From positions 1 through 32,995 of the forward strand of contig JAHELS010000047.1 in assembly GCA_024644085.1 (NCBI GenBank): a stretch of DNA of 32,995 bases, written 5' to 3'. A program made the translations under genes and the position numbers. Positions 25,084-32,995 of the stretch are shown here, in pieces. The DNA comes from Rhodopirellula sp. GTDB lineage: Bacteria; Planctomycetota; Planctomycetia; Pirellulales; Pirellulaceae. Position 1 is the stretch's first letter; each line of letters opens with the position of its first letter. The notes under the pieces are model-generated. The model was not told the origin of the DNA and did no database searches. It saw only the letters and a list, made by a program, of their open reading frames with translations.

Positions 25084-27132
25084 CTACCAGATCCTCACGC
25101 GGTCAGCCGGTTTCAAATAGAGCGGATCCTCCGGCTTGATGTCAAAGGCGTCGTACCATGCATCCATGTTGCGTACGATCCCGTTCACCCGATACTCGCT
25201 GGGGCTATGAGGATCGGTCACGAGCCGCTTGAGTAGTTCCGGCTCGCGGTAGAGTCGACGCCAAATCTGAGACCACCCGAGAAAGAAACGTTGATCGCCG
25301 GTCAAGCCATCGATAACCGGTGCTTCCGATCCGCCAAGTGACAGCCGGTACGCCTCGTAGGCAACGCTCAAGCCGCCCAGGTCTCCGATGTTTTCACCCA
25401 GAGTCAGTTTCCCATTGACGAAATTGCCCGGCAGGGGTTGGTACCCGTCGTATTGGCGAACCAGGCCGTCGGCACGCCGCTCGAACTCTTCTCGGTCCGA
25501 TTCGGTCCACCACATCCGCAGATTTCCCTTGCCGTCGTACTTGCTGCCTTTGTCGTCGAATCCGTGACTCAATTCATGTCCGATCACGGCGCCGATAGCG
25601 CCGTAGTTGACCGCGTCATCGGCATTCATGTTGAAAAACGGCGGCTGTAGTATTGCGGCCGGAAAAACGATCTCATTCATTACCGGGTTGTAATAAGCAT
25701 TGATCGTTTGTGGTGTCATGTGCCATTCGCTGCGATCGATCGGACCGCCGAGCTTCTTGAGGTCGCGATTGTGTTCGAACTCTGCTGCGGCGATCAGGTT
25801 GGTGGCAATCACTTGCGAGCGTACGGACAAATCGGAGTAATCTTTCCATTGGTCCGGATAGCCGATCTTGGTTGTGAACATCGACAGCTTCTCGAGCGCC
25901 TGGATCTTGGTCCCCTTGCCCATCCAATCGCGTGTCCTGATGCGATCGACGAACGCACGTTTGAGATTGACGACGAGCTCATTCATTCGCTGCTTCGCAG
26001 CGGGCCGAAAATGTTTCTCCACGTACAACTGGCCTACCAATTCTCCAAGCACGCTCCCGGTTACGTTGACCCCTCGCTTCCACAGCGGTTCCTGCTCGGT
26101 AACCCCCGTGATGGCGGTTCCGTGGAATTCAAAATGGCGTCGTTCAATATTTTCACTCAGGCTGCTGGCGTAGGTATCGATCAACCTCAAACGGAGATAG
26201 TTTCTCAGATCCTCCAGTTCAGATTCGGCAACAATGTCACCAACTGCGTCCAAATAGCTCGGTTGTCTGACCACGAAACTGCTCTGGCCGCTGATTCCCG
26301 ATGTATCGCCATAGACACTCCAGTTGAACCCATCGAGAAGACTCCGCATTTCGGCGAATGTCTTCTTGTTGTAGGTCTTCTCCGGATCACGGTTTTCGGT
26401 TTTTGTCCAATGGTGCGCAGCAAGTTTAGATTCGATTTCGAACACTCCACTGGCGGCACCGCTCGGATTCGGCACATCGGCATAGGCGAGCATGTCGCGG
26501 ATGTAACTTTTCAGTTCGCCTCGAAGCTTGACGTATCGTGGTTCGTCTTCGAGGTAGTAGTCGCGATCGGGAAGCGTCAATCCCGATTGCGTGATGTAGA
26601 CCGCGTAGTTGTCGCTGTCTCGCGCATCAACATTGACATAGGGGACGAGTGGCCCGCTGACACCCGCGCGCGCGAAGGAGCCCATTGCCGCGGCAAAATC
26701 CTGTTTCCTGCGGATGCGGTTGACCAACAACAGCAGATCGTCGAGCGGTCTGATGCCGGCACGGTTGCGGGCCTCGGCGTCAAGAACGGCGCGGTACAGG
26801 TCGCCGACTTTCTGTCCCGCCGATCCCGCTGCGCTATTCGCCGCAGCGGCTTCTTCGATCAAAGTGCGGACTTGCGCCCGTGTTTGATCATCTAACATCG
26901 TGAAGATGCCGTAATTCGACTTGTCGGCAGGTATCTTCGTTTCGTTGAGCCAGCGCTGGTTGGCATAAAGGTAAAAGTTTTCGCCCGGCGTAATGCTGTC
27001 GCTGAATAATTCCCTTTCGATTCCAGAGACCCCTGTGGGTTGATCCGCACCATCCTCGGCCGATGCACAAGGAAACGACGCCAGCAAGGCTAGAAAGCTG
27101 ATTGTCCCGAATCGGGCAAAAGTAACAGTCAT
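25084..27132 (-). CDS. M13 family zinc metallopeptidase (neprilysin/PepO-like)
   Basis: 682 residues from ATG 27132, chosen because it begins a signal peptide (MTVTFARFGTISFLALLA... with A-S-A cleavage). The frame extends to ATG 27168. Catalytic motifs are HELSH (519-523), the third zinc ligand E580 in GENIGDLGG with D584, and the substrate-binding NAYYNP upstream. The mature N-terminus carries the M13 'F...I.PGENFYLYANQRW' segment. The chain ends VRIW; the usual C-x-x-W Cys is replaced. Such enzymes cut small peptides in the periplasm or outside. It sits between the sulfatase (72 bp upstream) and the PQQ protein. Confidence 0.95.
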   Translation of the reverse strand: MTVTFARFGTISFLALLASFPCASAEDGADQPTGVSGIERELFSDSITPGENFYLYANQRWLNETKIPADKSNYGIFTMLDDQTRAQVRTLIEEAAAANSAAGSAGQKVGDLYRAVLDAEARNRAGIRPLDDLLLLVNRIRRKQDFAAAMGSFARAGVSGPLVPYVNVDARDSDNYAVYITQSGLTLPDRDYYLEDEPRYVKLRGELKSYIRDMLAYADVPNPSGAASGVFEIESKLAAHHWTKTENRDPEKTYNKKTFAEMRSLLDGFNWSVYGDTSGISGQSSFVVRQPSYLDAVGDIVAESELEDLRNYLRLRLIDTYASSLSENIERRHFEFHGTAITGVTEQEPLWKRGVNVTGSVLGELVGQLYVEKHFRPAAKQRMNELVVNLKRAFVDRIRTRDWMGKGTKIQALEKLSMFTTKIGYPDQWKDYSDLSVRSQVIATNLIAAAEFEHNRDLKKLGGPIDRSEWHMTPQTINAYYNPVMNEIVFPAAILQPPFFNMNADDAVNYGAIGAVIGHELSHGFDDKGSKYDGKGNLRMWWTESDREEFERRADGLVRQYDGYQPLPGNFVNGKLTLGENIGDLGGLSVAYEAYRLSLGGSEAPVIDGLTGDQRFFLGWSQIWRRLYREPELLKRLVTDPHSPSEYRVNGIVRNMDAWYDAFDIKPEDPLYLKPADRVRIW

Positions 27133-27204
27133 TTTATCTTTTCTGCCGTGCGCAAGAAATGAAGTCATGGTCCACAGACGACCCTGTTATATCGCGAGGC
27201 CGGG

Positions 27205-28680
27205 TCAGCGCCATTGGCTGCACCAATCTTTTGTGCGAACTCCACTGCGAATGCGCCACTCGCGCAGCTCCGATAGCAGCCGCTGTTTCTCGTCTGCGGC
27301 CGAGGGGTCCTCCCAGCGATTGACCGTCTCGTCGGGGTCGGCAACGAGGTCAAACAATTGCCCGTCAGGCTCGTCGAGGAAATGGACGAGTTTATATCTC
27401 TTGTCGCGAACCATTGTCATGAACTCACAGCCCGTCAAAACCGCGTCCCGTCCCTGTTCGCAGTAGACAAAGTCGCGTCCCGCGAATGATTCGGCAGGAT
27501 CGAGGGCGGGCGACAACGTGGATGCTTCCCAGTCGTCGGGGAGGGGAATTCCAGCCCAATCAAGAATCGTCGGACCCAGATCCATCTGTTGGACCAGCGA
27601 ATCGACGGTGCGCGACTCCCCAAATCGTGCGGGTGCCCAAATGATCATCGGCACACGTGTGATCAGGTCGTACATCGTCCACTTCTGACTTTGACCGTGA
27701 TCGCTCAGACAGTCACCGTGATCACTCGTGAAAATGATGATCGAGTCTTCGAGGTAACCATTACGCTCGAGTGCGTCAAGGATTTCGCCCACCTTTTCAT
27801 CGATCATCGTCACGTTGCCGAGATAGTACGCCCTTTGCCGATGACGTTGCGCCTGAGTCGGATTCAGATCCATGACAACCGAATCATGATCGATATCGTG
27901 GTTGTGTTGCCGAAGCTCCTGCAGGGCCGGGGGAAGTCCGTCGAGTTCGTCATTTGTCACCGGTTGCAAATCCAGTTCCTTCTGCATGTAGAGTTCGGCG
28001 TACCGGGGCACGGGATCGTAGGGCGGATGAGGGCCCGGAAACCCGATTTGCAGAAACAACGGACCGATCTTCGGCTTCGAGTTGATCCACCACGTGGCCA
28101 TGTCGCCCACAAAATTGTCGGGATGCGTCTCCTCGGGGAGGTCCCACTCGAATGCACCCAGCGCTGATCGGTAATCTTCCCTCTGGCGATAAGATTCTCG
28201 TTGCTGTTTGACCAGTCCGCGAAATCGCAGGGCCCGATCCCATTCGTCAAAGTAGTACCGGCCTTCGAGGTACCGGTCTTTGTTCTCGACCACGTACCGC
28301 TCGTGGAATCCCAACTCGGTCTGGTACGGCCAAGTATGCATTTTTCCGATGTTGGTGCAGTAGTAGCCGGAATCGTTCAGCAGTTCGATCCAACTTCGTC
28401 GCCAGGTGTCGGCGTTCTTGAGAATTCCCGTCGTGTGGGGATAGTACCCCTTGAACAGACTCGCCCGCGCCGCGGCACACGATGCGGCCGTCACATGGCA
28501 TTGCTCGAAGGTGATCCCTTCACGGACCAGCCGGTCCAGATTCGGCGTGGCAACATGCGGGTACCCCAGGGCCGCGATCGTATCGTACCGTTGCTGATCG
28601 GTGATGATGAAGATGATGTTGGGGCGGCGATCGTCTTCGCGGCGTGTTTGCACAAACATTTCGGGCTCGTTCGAGTTCAC
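27205..28680 (-). CDS. Sulfatase (type I formylglycine family) with a CxAxR active-site motif
   Basis: 491 residues. N-terminal PNIIFIITDQQRYDTIA, with D28-Q29 in place of the usual Asp-Asp, is followed by TPNLDRLVREGITF and the modification site C68-A-A-A-R72 before LFKGYYPHTTG. The later metal motif FTSDHGDCLSDHG is also present. The usual site is C-x-P-S-R; the proline is replaced by alanine. No signal peptide is seen (GTG start at 28680; ATG 28659 is an alternative), so it may act in the cytoplasm, unlike many planctomycete sulfatases. The substrate (sulfate, phosphonate or choline esters) cannot be assigned. It is first in line with the M13 and PQQ genes. Confidence 0.93.
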   Translation of the reverse strand: MNSNEPEMFVQTRREDDRRPNIIFIITDQQRYDTIAALGYPHVATPNLDRLVREGITFEQCHVTAASCAAARASLFKGYYPHTTGILKNADTWRRSWIELLNDSGYYCTNIGKMHTWPYQTELGFHERYVVENKDRYLEGRYYFDEWDRALRFRGLVKQQRESYRQREDYRSALGAFEWDLPEETHPDNFVGDMATWWINSKPKIGPLFLQIGFPGPHPPYDPVPRYAELYMQKELDLQPVTNDELDGLPPALQELRQHNHDIDHDSVVMDLNPTQAQRHRQRAYYLGNVTMIDEKVGEILDALERNGYLEDSIIIFTSDHGDCLSDHGQSQKWTMYDLITRVPMIIWAPARFGESRTVDSLVQQMDLGPTILDWAGIPLPDDWEASTLSPALDPAESFAGRDFVYCEQGRDAVLTGCEFMTMVRDKRYKLVHFLDEPDGQLFDLVADPDETVNRWEDPSAADEKQRLLSELREWRIRSGVRTKDWCSQWR

Positions 28681-28810
28681 GGGCGAAGCCCTTTTTAGCT
28701 CATCCCCTGGAACATGGTAACACCACCAATCGGTTGCAGCGGCCGTTACACTTTGGGACCATGGTGGTCAGCACTCAGCTTCTCTTCTCTTGCTCAGGCG
28801 GCCTGGTCCG

Positions 28811-29605
28811 ATGGTACCGAAACGATTTCTCATCCTGGCTCTCAGTTACCTGTTTCTCACTCTTCCGCTGACCGCCCAAAACGATCCCTTCGGTGGCGGC
28901 GGTGACGATCCTTTCGGCGCTGATCCGTTCGCCGTGAAGCCCAAGGACGCCCCCAAGCCCAAGGACGCCCCCAAGCCCAAGGACGCCCCGAAGCCCCGCG
29001 CGAGACGGGGCCCAGCCAGGGCTCCGGCGACGCAGCCACGCGTGGAGAAAGTGACTGGCGAAAAGGGGACCGACGCGGGCGAGAGAATTCGTAAGGTGTT
29101 GGGCGAAAAGACAAGTCTTACCCTTATCGAGACACCGTTGGTCGATGCGTTGCAATCGCTTTCCGAGCAACACCAGATCCCGATCATCGCCAACGTTCGT
29201 GCACTCGAAGAGTTGGGGATCGATACGGACGTACCGATCACGCTCTCGCTAAAGAATGTCAGCCTGCGGAGTTTTTTGCGGTTGATGCTGTCGCAGCTCG
29301 ATCTGACGTACGCGGTCAAAGACGAAGTCTTGATGATCACCACGCTCGAACACGCAGAGCAAAACTTGACCGTGCGGATGTACGCGATTCCTGAGACGCT
29401 CACCGAAAAATCGGACCAGGTGATCCGCGCTCTGACAGCATCGGTCGTTCCGCATATGTGGGATTCGACCGGTGGGCCTTGCAGCGTCTCGGCCGTCGAT
29501 CACGTTTTAGTGGTCTCGGGAACCGAGCCATTGCACGAACAGGTCGTCGATTTCATTCGCAAACTGGAGGAAGCTTACAAACGGCACCAGTCCGCTAAGC
29601 AGTGA
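28811..29605 (+). CDS. Secreted STN (secretin/TonB N-terminal)-domain protein with PKPKDA repeats
   Basis: 264 residues from ATG 28811. The signal peptide is KRFLILALSYLFLTLPLTAQ. A Gly/Asp/Phe-rich stretch (NDPFGGGGDDPFGADPF) and three PKPKDA repeats follow, then a basic linker. A central domain, about 105-175, has the STN layout: DALQSLSEQHQIPIIAN, then ITLSLKNVSLRSFLRLMLSQ, then YAVKDEVLMITT. The C-terminal part is a second alpha/beta unit (RMYAIPETL ... DHVLVVSGTEPLHEQVVDFI) resembling secretin N1/N-type modules. No secretin barrel follows. It may be a periplasmic partner of a secretion or pilus system, or a stand-alone envelope protein. Function not known. Confidence 0.75.
   Translation: MVPKRFLILALSYLFLTLPLTAQNDPFGGGGDDPFGADPFAVKPKDAPKPKDAPKPKDAPKPRARRGPARAPATQPRVEKVTGEKGTDAGERIRKVLGEKTSLTLIETPLVDALQSLSEQHQIPIIANVRALEELGIDTDVPITLSLKNVSLRSFLRLMLSQLDLTYAVKDEVLMITTLEHAEQNLTVRMYAIPETLTEKSDQVIRALTASVVPHMWDSTGGPCSVSAVDHVLVVSGTEPLHEQVVDFIRKLEEAYKRHQSAKQ
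28937..28990 (+). repeat. In-frame 18-bp tandem repeat (three units) encoding KPKDAP
   Basis: Three copies of AAGCCCAAGGACGCCCCC at 28937, 28955 and 28973, the last with one base change, lie inside the STN-domain gene. Being a multiple of three, copy number can change without a frameshift. The repeat forms a charged proline-rich spacer between the signal peptide and the STN domain. Confidence 0.9.
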
Positions 29606-29910
29606 AAGCGACAGCCGCAGTCCTTGCCATTGTGTGAGAAAACATGCACGATGGTCCAGCCTACGAAGCTCACGAACTCGGCCTGCGAAGCTTTCACTTG
29701 TACATTCGCCCCCTTGACTGACGCGATCATCAGTCTGAAATACCAAAGCAAAGCACACTTGCTCGAGCGGCGTGATCGCGATATCGAAAATCGAAAACAG
29801 CCTCGTCAACCGTCTTGAGCACCGGACGGCTCGCCTGACAATTCCCGGCACGCGATTGCAGTTATACTGCGGCGATCCAATCGTGCCCGCGTTCCCTTGA
29901 ATTCCTGCCC
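29606..29910. other. Intergenic region upstream of lutA
   Basis: 305 bases between co-directional genes. A TATACT at 29863-29868, 43 bp before lutA, could be a -10 element, but no good -35 was found at the usual distance. No repressor operator, tRNA or coding region is convincing; a 64-codon frame at 29624 has no features. Confidence 0.35.
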
Positions 29911-30693
29911 ATGCCGGTCGCACTATTTGTTCCCTGTTACATCGACCAGTTTTTTCCGGACGTGGCGATCTCGACTCTCGAATTGCTCGAATCGCTCGGT
30001 GTCGACGTCGATTACCCGCCAGGTCAAACCTGTTGTGGCCAACCGATGGCCAACACCGGATGCGCCGATGACGCTGCGCCCGTTGCCCGTCATGTCGTGC
30101 GGATATTTGCCGATTATGATGCCGTGATTTGCCCGTCGGGTTCATGCACCGCCATGATTCGGCACCACTATGCCGAATATTTTGATGACGAGGATGCCGG
30201 CTTCAATAAGGTCACCTCCCGGACATTCGAATTGTGCGAATATCTCCATGACGAATTGCGTACGGATCACCTTGATGTCTCCTTTCCACATCGTGTTTCA
30301 CTGCATCAAAGCTGTCACGGGCTCCGGGAATTGCGATTGGGAGCGTCGAGTGAATCGATGGTCCCACGAGTCGACAAGGTACGAACCGTCATGAATCTGG
30401 TTCGAGATATCGACTGGCGTGAGCCAATTCGAACGGACGAATGCTGTGGCTTCGGCGGTACGTTTGCGGTCAATGAAGCAGATGTGTCTGCTTCGATGGG
30501 GCGTGACCGGGTTGCCGATCACCTCCAGGCAGATAGCCAGGTGATCGCGTCGGCCGACATGAGTTGTCTGATGCACATGCAGGGGATCATTCGCCGGCAA
30601 GAAGACCCGATTCACGTCATGCATGTCGCACAGATCCTGGCCGGTCGACCCCTCGAGATTAACGAAAACATCCTAACGGCACCCAGCCGATGA
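29911..30693 (+). CDS. lutA: L-lactate dehydrogenase complex protein LutA ((Fe-S)-binding CCG-domain protein)
   Basis: 260 residues, family length. Two cysteine-rich CCG modules: QTCCGQPMANTG (C41/C42) with CPSGSCTAM, and ECCGFGGTFAV with DMSCLMHMQG, plus LHQSCHGLREL between them. This is the arrangement of LutA/YkgE, related to the heterodisulfide-reductase/glycolate-oxidase iron-sulfur subunit. With LutB and LutC it forms the non-flavin L-lactate oxidase that turns lactate into pyruvate and passes electrons to the respiratory chain. It is the first gene of the lutABC operon. The ATG start is typical (MPVALFVPCYID). Confidence 0.94.
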   Translation: MPVALFVPCYIDQFFPDVAISTLELLESLGVDVDYPPGQTCCGQPMANTGCADDAAPVARHVVRIFADYDAVICPSGSCTAMIRHHYAEYFDDEDAGFNKVTSRTFELCEYLHDELRTDHLDVSFPHRVSLHQSCHGLRELRLGASSESMVPRVDKVRTVMNLVRDIDWREPIRTDECCGFGGTFAVNEADVSASMGRDRVADHLQADSQVIASADMSCLMHMQGIIRRQEDPIHVMHVAQILAGRPLEINENILTAPSR

Positions 30694-30747
30694 TCCGGCG
30701 ACCGATGACACAGAACAACACACCCAGCAATTCGTGACAAACGTTCA

Positions 30748-32133
30748 ATGAACAAGCTTCCGATTGTTGATCACCCAACTGCGGCTCACGATTTCGTCGT
30801 CAATGACGAACGATCTCACTGGCACGACAAGGCTCTGTGGTTCGTCCGCAGCAAGCGAGACATCCAGGCCCACTCGGTTCCGGAATGGGAATATCTGCGC
30901 TCGTTGGCTTCCCAGATCAAGACGCACACGATCGCCAACCTCGACGAGTACCTTGAACAGTTCGAGCGAAATGCGACGGCGCTCGGTGCGACCGTTCACT
31001 GGGCGGCGGACGGTGACGAGCACAACGAGATCGTGCTGAGTATTCTGCGGCAGCACGAGACGAGCCGAATCGTCAAGAGCAAGTCCATGTTGACCGAGGA
31101 GTGTGGGCTGAACCATTTTCTCGAAGAGAATGCGATCGAGGTGGTTGATACTGATTTGGGCGAGCGGATTGTGCAGCTTCGACATGAACCTCCCAGCCAC
31201 ATCGTGCTGCCCGCGATCCACATCAAGAAGGAAGAGGTGGGCGAGACATTCCACGAGCATCTCGGTACCGACGCGGGAGCATCCGATCCTCAATACCTGA
31301 CCGAGGCAGCACGTGGACATATGCGTTCGAAATTCCTGGCCGGCGAAGTGGGGATCACCGGTGTCAACTTCGCGATCGCCGAAACGGGTGGCTTTGTCGT
31401 TTGCACCAATGAAGGGAACGCCGACCTCGGAGTTTCCTTGCCGAGAGTCCACATCGCTTGCATGGGAATCGAAAAGCTGATTCCGCGCTTTACCGATCTC
31501 GCCGTATTCACACGACTGTTGGCCCGATCGGCAACCGGGCAACCCATCACCAGCTACACGTCGCACTTTCACGGTCCGCGCGACGACAACAGCGAACTGC
31601 ACATAGTGATGGTCGACAACGGGCGCAGCCGATTGCGTGAAAGCCGCGAGTTCCGCGATTCGTTGCATTGCATTCGATGCGGCGCCTGCATGAACACGTG
31701 CCCGGTCTACCGGCGTAGCGGCGGGCACAGCTACAACGCAACCGTCCCCGGTCCGATTGGATCGGTGCTCTCCCCGACTCGAGACGCCAAGAGCTACAAG
31801 AGCCTGCCCTACGCGTGCAGCCTGTGCGGATCGTGCACCGACGTCTGCCCGGTCAAGATTCCGCTTCATCATCAGCTGCTTGCATGGCGTAAGGAACTCG
31901 TAGGAAAAAGGTTGTTGCCGTGGGGCAAGCGATTCGGAATGAAAATGGCGTCTCTTTTGTTCCAGCATCCCCGGCTGTTCGCGATTGCAGGTCGCATGGG
32001 TCGCCTCGTGCTCCGGTTTGCACCCCGCTGGGTGACCCACAATCGATTCAACACGTGGACCATTGCGCGGGAATTGCCCCAGCCTCCGCGGGAAAGTTTT
32101 CGGCAGTGGTATCGACGTCACCGAAGTTCGTGA
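30748..32133 (+). CDS. lutB: Lactate utilization protein LutB (LUD domain, two 4Fe-4S motifs)
   Basis: 461 residues. The N-terminal LUD domain covers about residues 55-295 and includes LTEECGLNHFLEENAIEVVDTDLGE in outline and the GVNFAIAETGGFVVCTNEG region. Two ferredoxin-type clusters follow: CIRCGACMNTCP (C308, C311, C314, C318) and CSLCGSCTDVCP (C357, C360, C363, C367). The C-terminal part (MKMASLLFQHP ... FNTWTIARELPQPPRESFRQW) is the usual LutB tail. It is the electron-transfer subunit of the LutABC complex, 54 bp after lutA and 25 bp before lutC. A 539-codon frame on the opposite strand is a GC-driven shadow. Confidence 0.96.
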   Translation: MNKLPIVDHPTAAHDFVVNDERSHWHDKALWFVRSKRDIQAHSVPEWEYLRSLASQIKTHTIANLDEYLEQFERNATALGATVHWAADGDEHNEIVLSILRQHETSRIVKSKSMLTEECGLNHFLEENAIEVVDTDLGERIVQLRHEPPSHIVLPAIHIKKEEVGETFHEHLGTDAGASDPQYLTEAARGHMRSKFLAGEVGITGVNFAIAETGGFVVCTNEGNADLGVSLPRVHIACMGIEKLIPRFTDLAVFTRLLARSATGQPITSYTSHFHGPRDDNSELHIVMVDNGRSRLRESREFRDSLHCIRCGACMNTCPVYRRSGGHSYNATVPGPIGSVLSPTRDAKSYKSLPYACSLCGSCTDVCPVKIPLHHQLLAWRKELVGKRLLPWGKRFGMKMASLLFQHPRLFAIAGRMGRLVLRFAPRWVTHNRFNTWTIARELPQPPRESFRQWYRRHRSS

Positions 32134-32158
32134 AAAACGCAGGTAAGCCCCTTCACTC

Positions 32159-32788
32159 ATGAGCGATTCTGAGCCTACAACCCGCACCGCGCAAACGGGA
32201 AGCCGTCGCGCGATCCTCGATCGGTTGTCCTCCTGGCATGTCGAATCTCCCGGTTTGCCGGAACTCGATTCGTCCAGGCTAACCTGCTTCGATGACCCGG
32301 TAACGAAGTTCGTCGAGATGTTGGCGGTGGTTGGCGGAGAAGCCCATCTTGTTGAACGCCCCAACGAGGTCGAGCAATTGCTTGGTTCGATCGAGGCCTA
32401 CTCGCAGGCAAAGGAGATCGCGTCGCTGGTCCCCGAGGCGGTCGCGGGCAACGTCGAAGTCACGGTTGACCAGGATCCTCACTTACTCTCTTCACTCGAT
32501 TGGGTGATTGCGCGAGGCGAGTTCATCGTGGCGGAGAATGGTGCGATTTGGGTTTCTGGATCGACGCTGCCGCACCGTGTGATGCTGTTCATTCCGCAGT
32601 ACCTCGCAATTGTGGTATCTCGCCGCGACGTGGTGCATCACATGCATGACGCTTACGCACGCATCGGAGCCCCCGATCCCGGCTTTGGCGTCTTCGTCTC
32701 GGGGCCGAGCAAGACGGCTGACATCGAACAGAGCCTCGTGCTGGGGGCCCATGGATGTCGAAAGCTGCAAGTATTCCTGACGCCGTAG
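32159..32788 (+). CDS. lutC: Lactate utilization protein LutC (LUD domain)
   Basis: 209 residues. A short polar N-terminus is followed by the LUD fold: FVEMLAVVGGEAHLVE, then SSLDWVIARGEFIVAENGAIWV, then LFIPQYLAIVV, then the closing GPSKTADIEQSLVLGAHGCRKL. The GPSKTADIE...G.HGP-type ending is diagnostic, with Gly-Cys in place of Gly-Pro here. It is the third subunit of the lactate oxidase complex, last in the lutABC operon. The ATG is at 32159. Confidence 0.94.
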   Translation: MSDSEPTTRTAQTGSRRAILDRLSSWHVESPGLPELDSSRLTCFDDPVTKFVEMLAVVGGEAHLVERPNEVEQLLGSIEAYSQAKEIASLVPEAVAGNVEVTVDQDPHLLSSLDWVIARGEFIVAENGAIWVSGSTLPHRVMLFIPQYLAIVVSRRDVVHHMHDAYARIGAPDPGFGVFVSGPSKTADIEQSLVLGAHGCRKLQVFLTP

Positions 32789-32995
32789 GCTCCGCGTCGC
32801 GCAAATGCGTTCGAACCTGATTCTGAGCCGATGGCTAGCCACGGGCCTGGGAAAGCCACGTTCTACGCTGATTGGGCCCGACCCCAGCGCGCAGGACTCG
32901 CGAGACAGCGACGTAGGCCGATTTTTCGCGATGTCGCGTCGCGGGTGCGTGGTTCAGTTAAGAGCTTTGAATTCGAACATTTGAGGATCGACCTT
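32789..32995. other. Downstream flank, nothing recognised
   Basis: 207 bases after lutC to the window end. No gene, clear terminator or RNA was recognised; antisense open frames here are short and featureless. Confidence 0.5.

Noticed and set aside
25708..26895. 395-codon plus-strand frame inside the M13 peptidase gene
   Set aside because: Antisense shadow of a gene with intact catalytic motifs; low-complexity translation without a family.
28937..28990. Possible CRISPR-like or mobile repeat
   Set aside because: The units are contiguous, in frame and encode a KPKDAP spacer, so it is a coding tandem repeat without spacers.
29624..29818. 64-codon plus-strand frame upstream of lutA
   Set aside because: No ribosome binding site, signal peptide or recognisable motif; composition resembles noncoding sequence.
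30745..32364. 539-codon minus-strand frame covering lutB
   Set aside because: Antisense to a clearly conserved LUD/ferredoxin protein; no recognisable motif and no plausible start context.

Overview
The window looks like chromosomal DNA of a planctomycete, most likely of the Pirellulaceae (Rhodopirellula-like). This is inferred from gene content, not from a marker search. The clues are moderately high GC with long antisense open frames, few strong Shine-Dalgarno sites, frequent GTG/TTG starts, two PQQ-type beta-propellers with the W-x-x-[WF]-R-G-P entry motif, a formylglycine-type sulfatase, a secreted multihaem cytochrome, a DUF547 protein, and housekeeping genes scattered among family-specific genes. 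I see no rRNA, tRNA, CRISPR array, insertion sequence, phage gene or integrase.

Layout. 1-810: the 3' end of ileS overlaps purN. 884-4282 (minus): a derlin/rhomboid-like membrane protein with a zinc ribbon, and a compact uvrA. 4395-8166 (plus): a dGTPase-family HD hydrolase, a secreted PQQ propeller, and a nucleotidyltransferase-HD fusion. 8179-10255 (minus): xseA and dapF. 10437-10988 (plus): apt. 11023-15924 (minus): a pentahaem cytochrome c, a porin-like outer-membrane barrel 9 bp behind it, then a voltage-gated K+ channel. 16267-16839 (plus): an unrecognised protein with one membrane segment, followed by a 17-bp tandem repeat. 16984-22441 (minus): a tight MoxR / DUF58 / transglutaminase / cmk operon. 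22895-23728 (plus): a DUF547 lipoprotein-like or secreted protein. 23781-28680 (minus): a sulfatase, an M13 metallopeptidase and a second PQQ propeller. 28811-29605 (plus): a secreted STN-domain protein with a PKPKDA repeat. 29911-32788 (plus): a complete lutABC lactate-oxidation operon.

How the genes fit together. Much of the window is nucleotide and DNA housekeeping: purN, apt, cmk, dgt, uvrA and xseA. A second theme is the cell envelope: cytochrome plus barrel, PQQ propellers, M13 peptidase, sulfatase, STN protein and the MoxR/transglutaminase operon. LutABC feeds electrons from L-lactate into the respiratory chain.

The best candidates for something undescribed are the cytochrome/porin pair (a possible electron conduit), the derlin-like protein with a zinc ribbon, and the NT-HD fusion. 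All three functional readings are inference. Starts were moved inward from the longest open frame where a signal peptide, Shine-Dalgarno or family N-terminus supported it.
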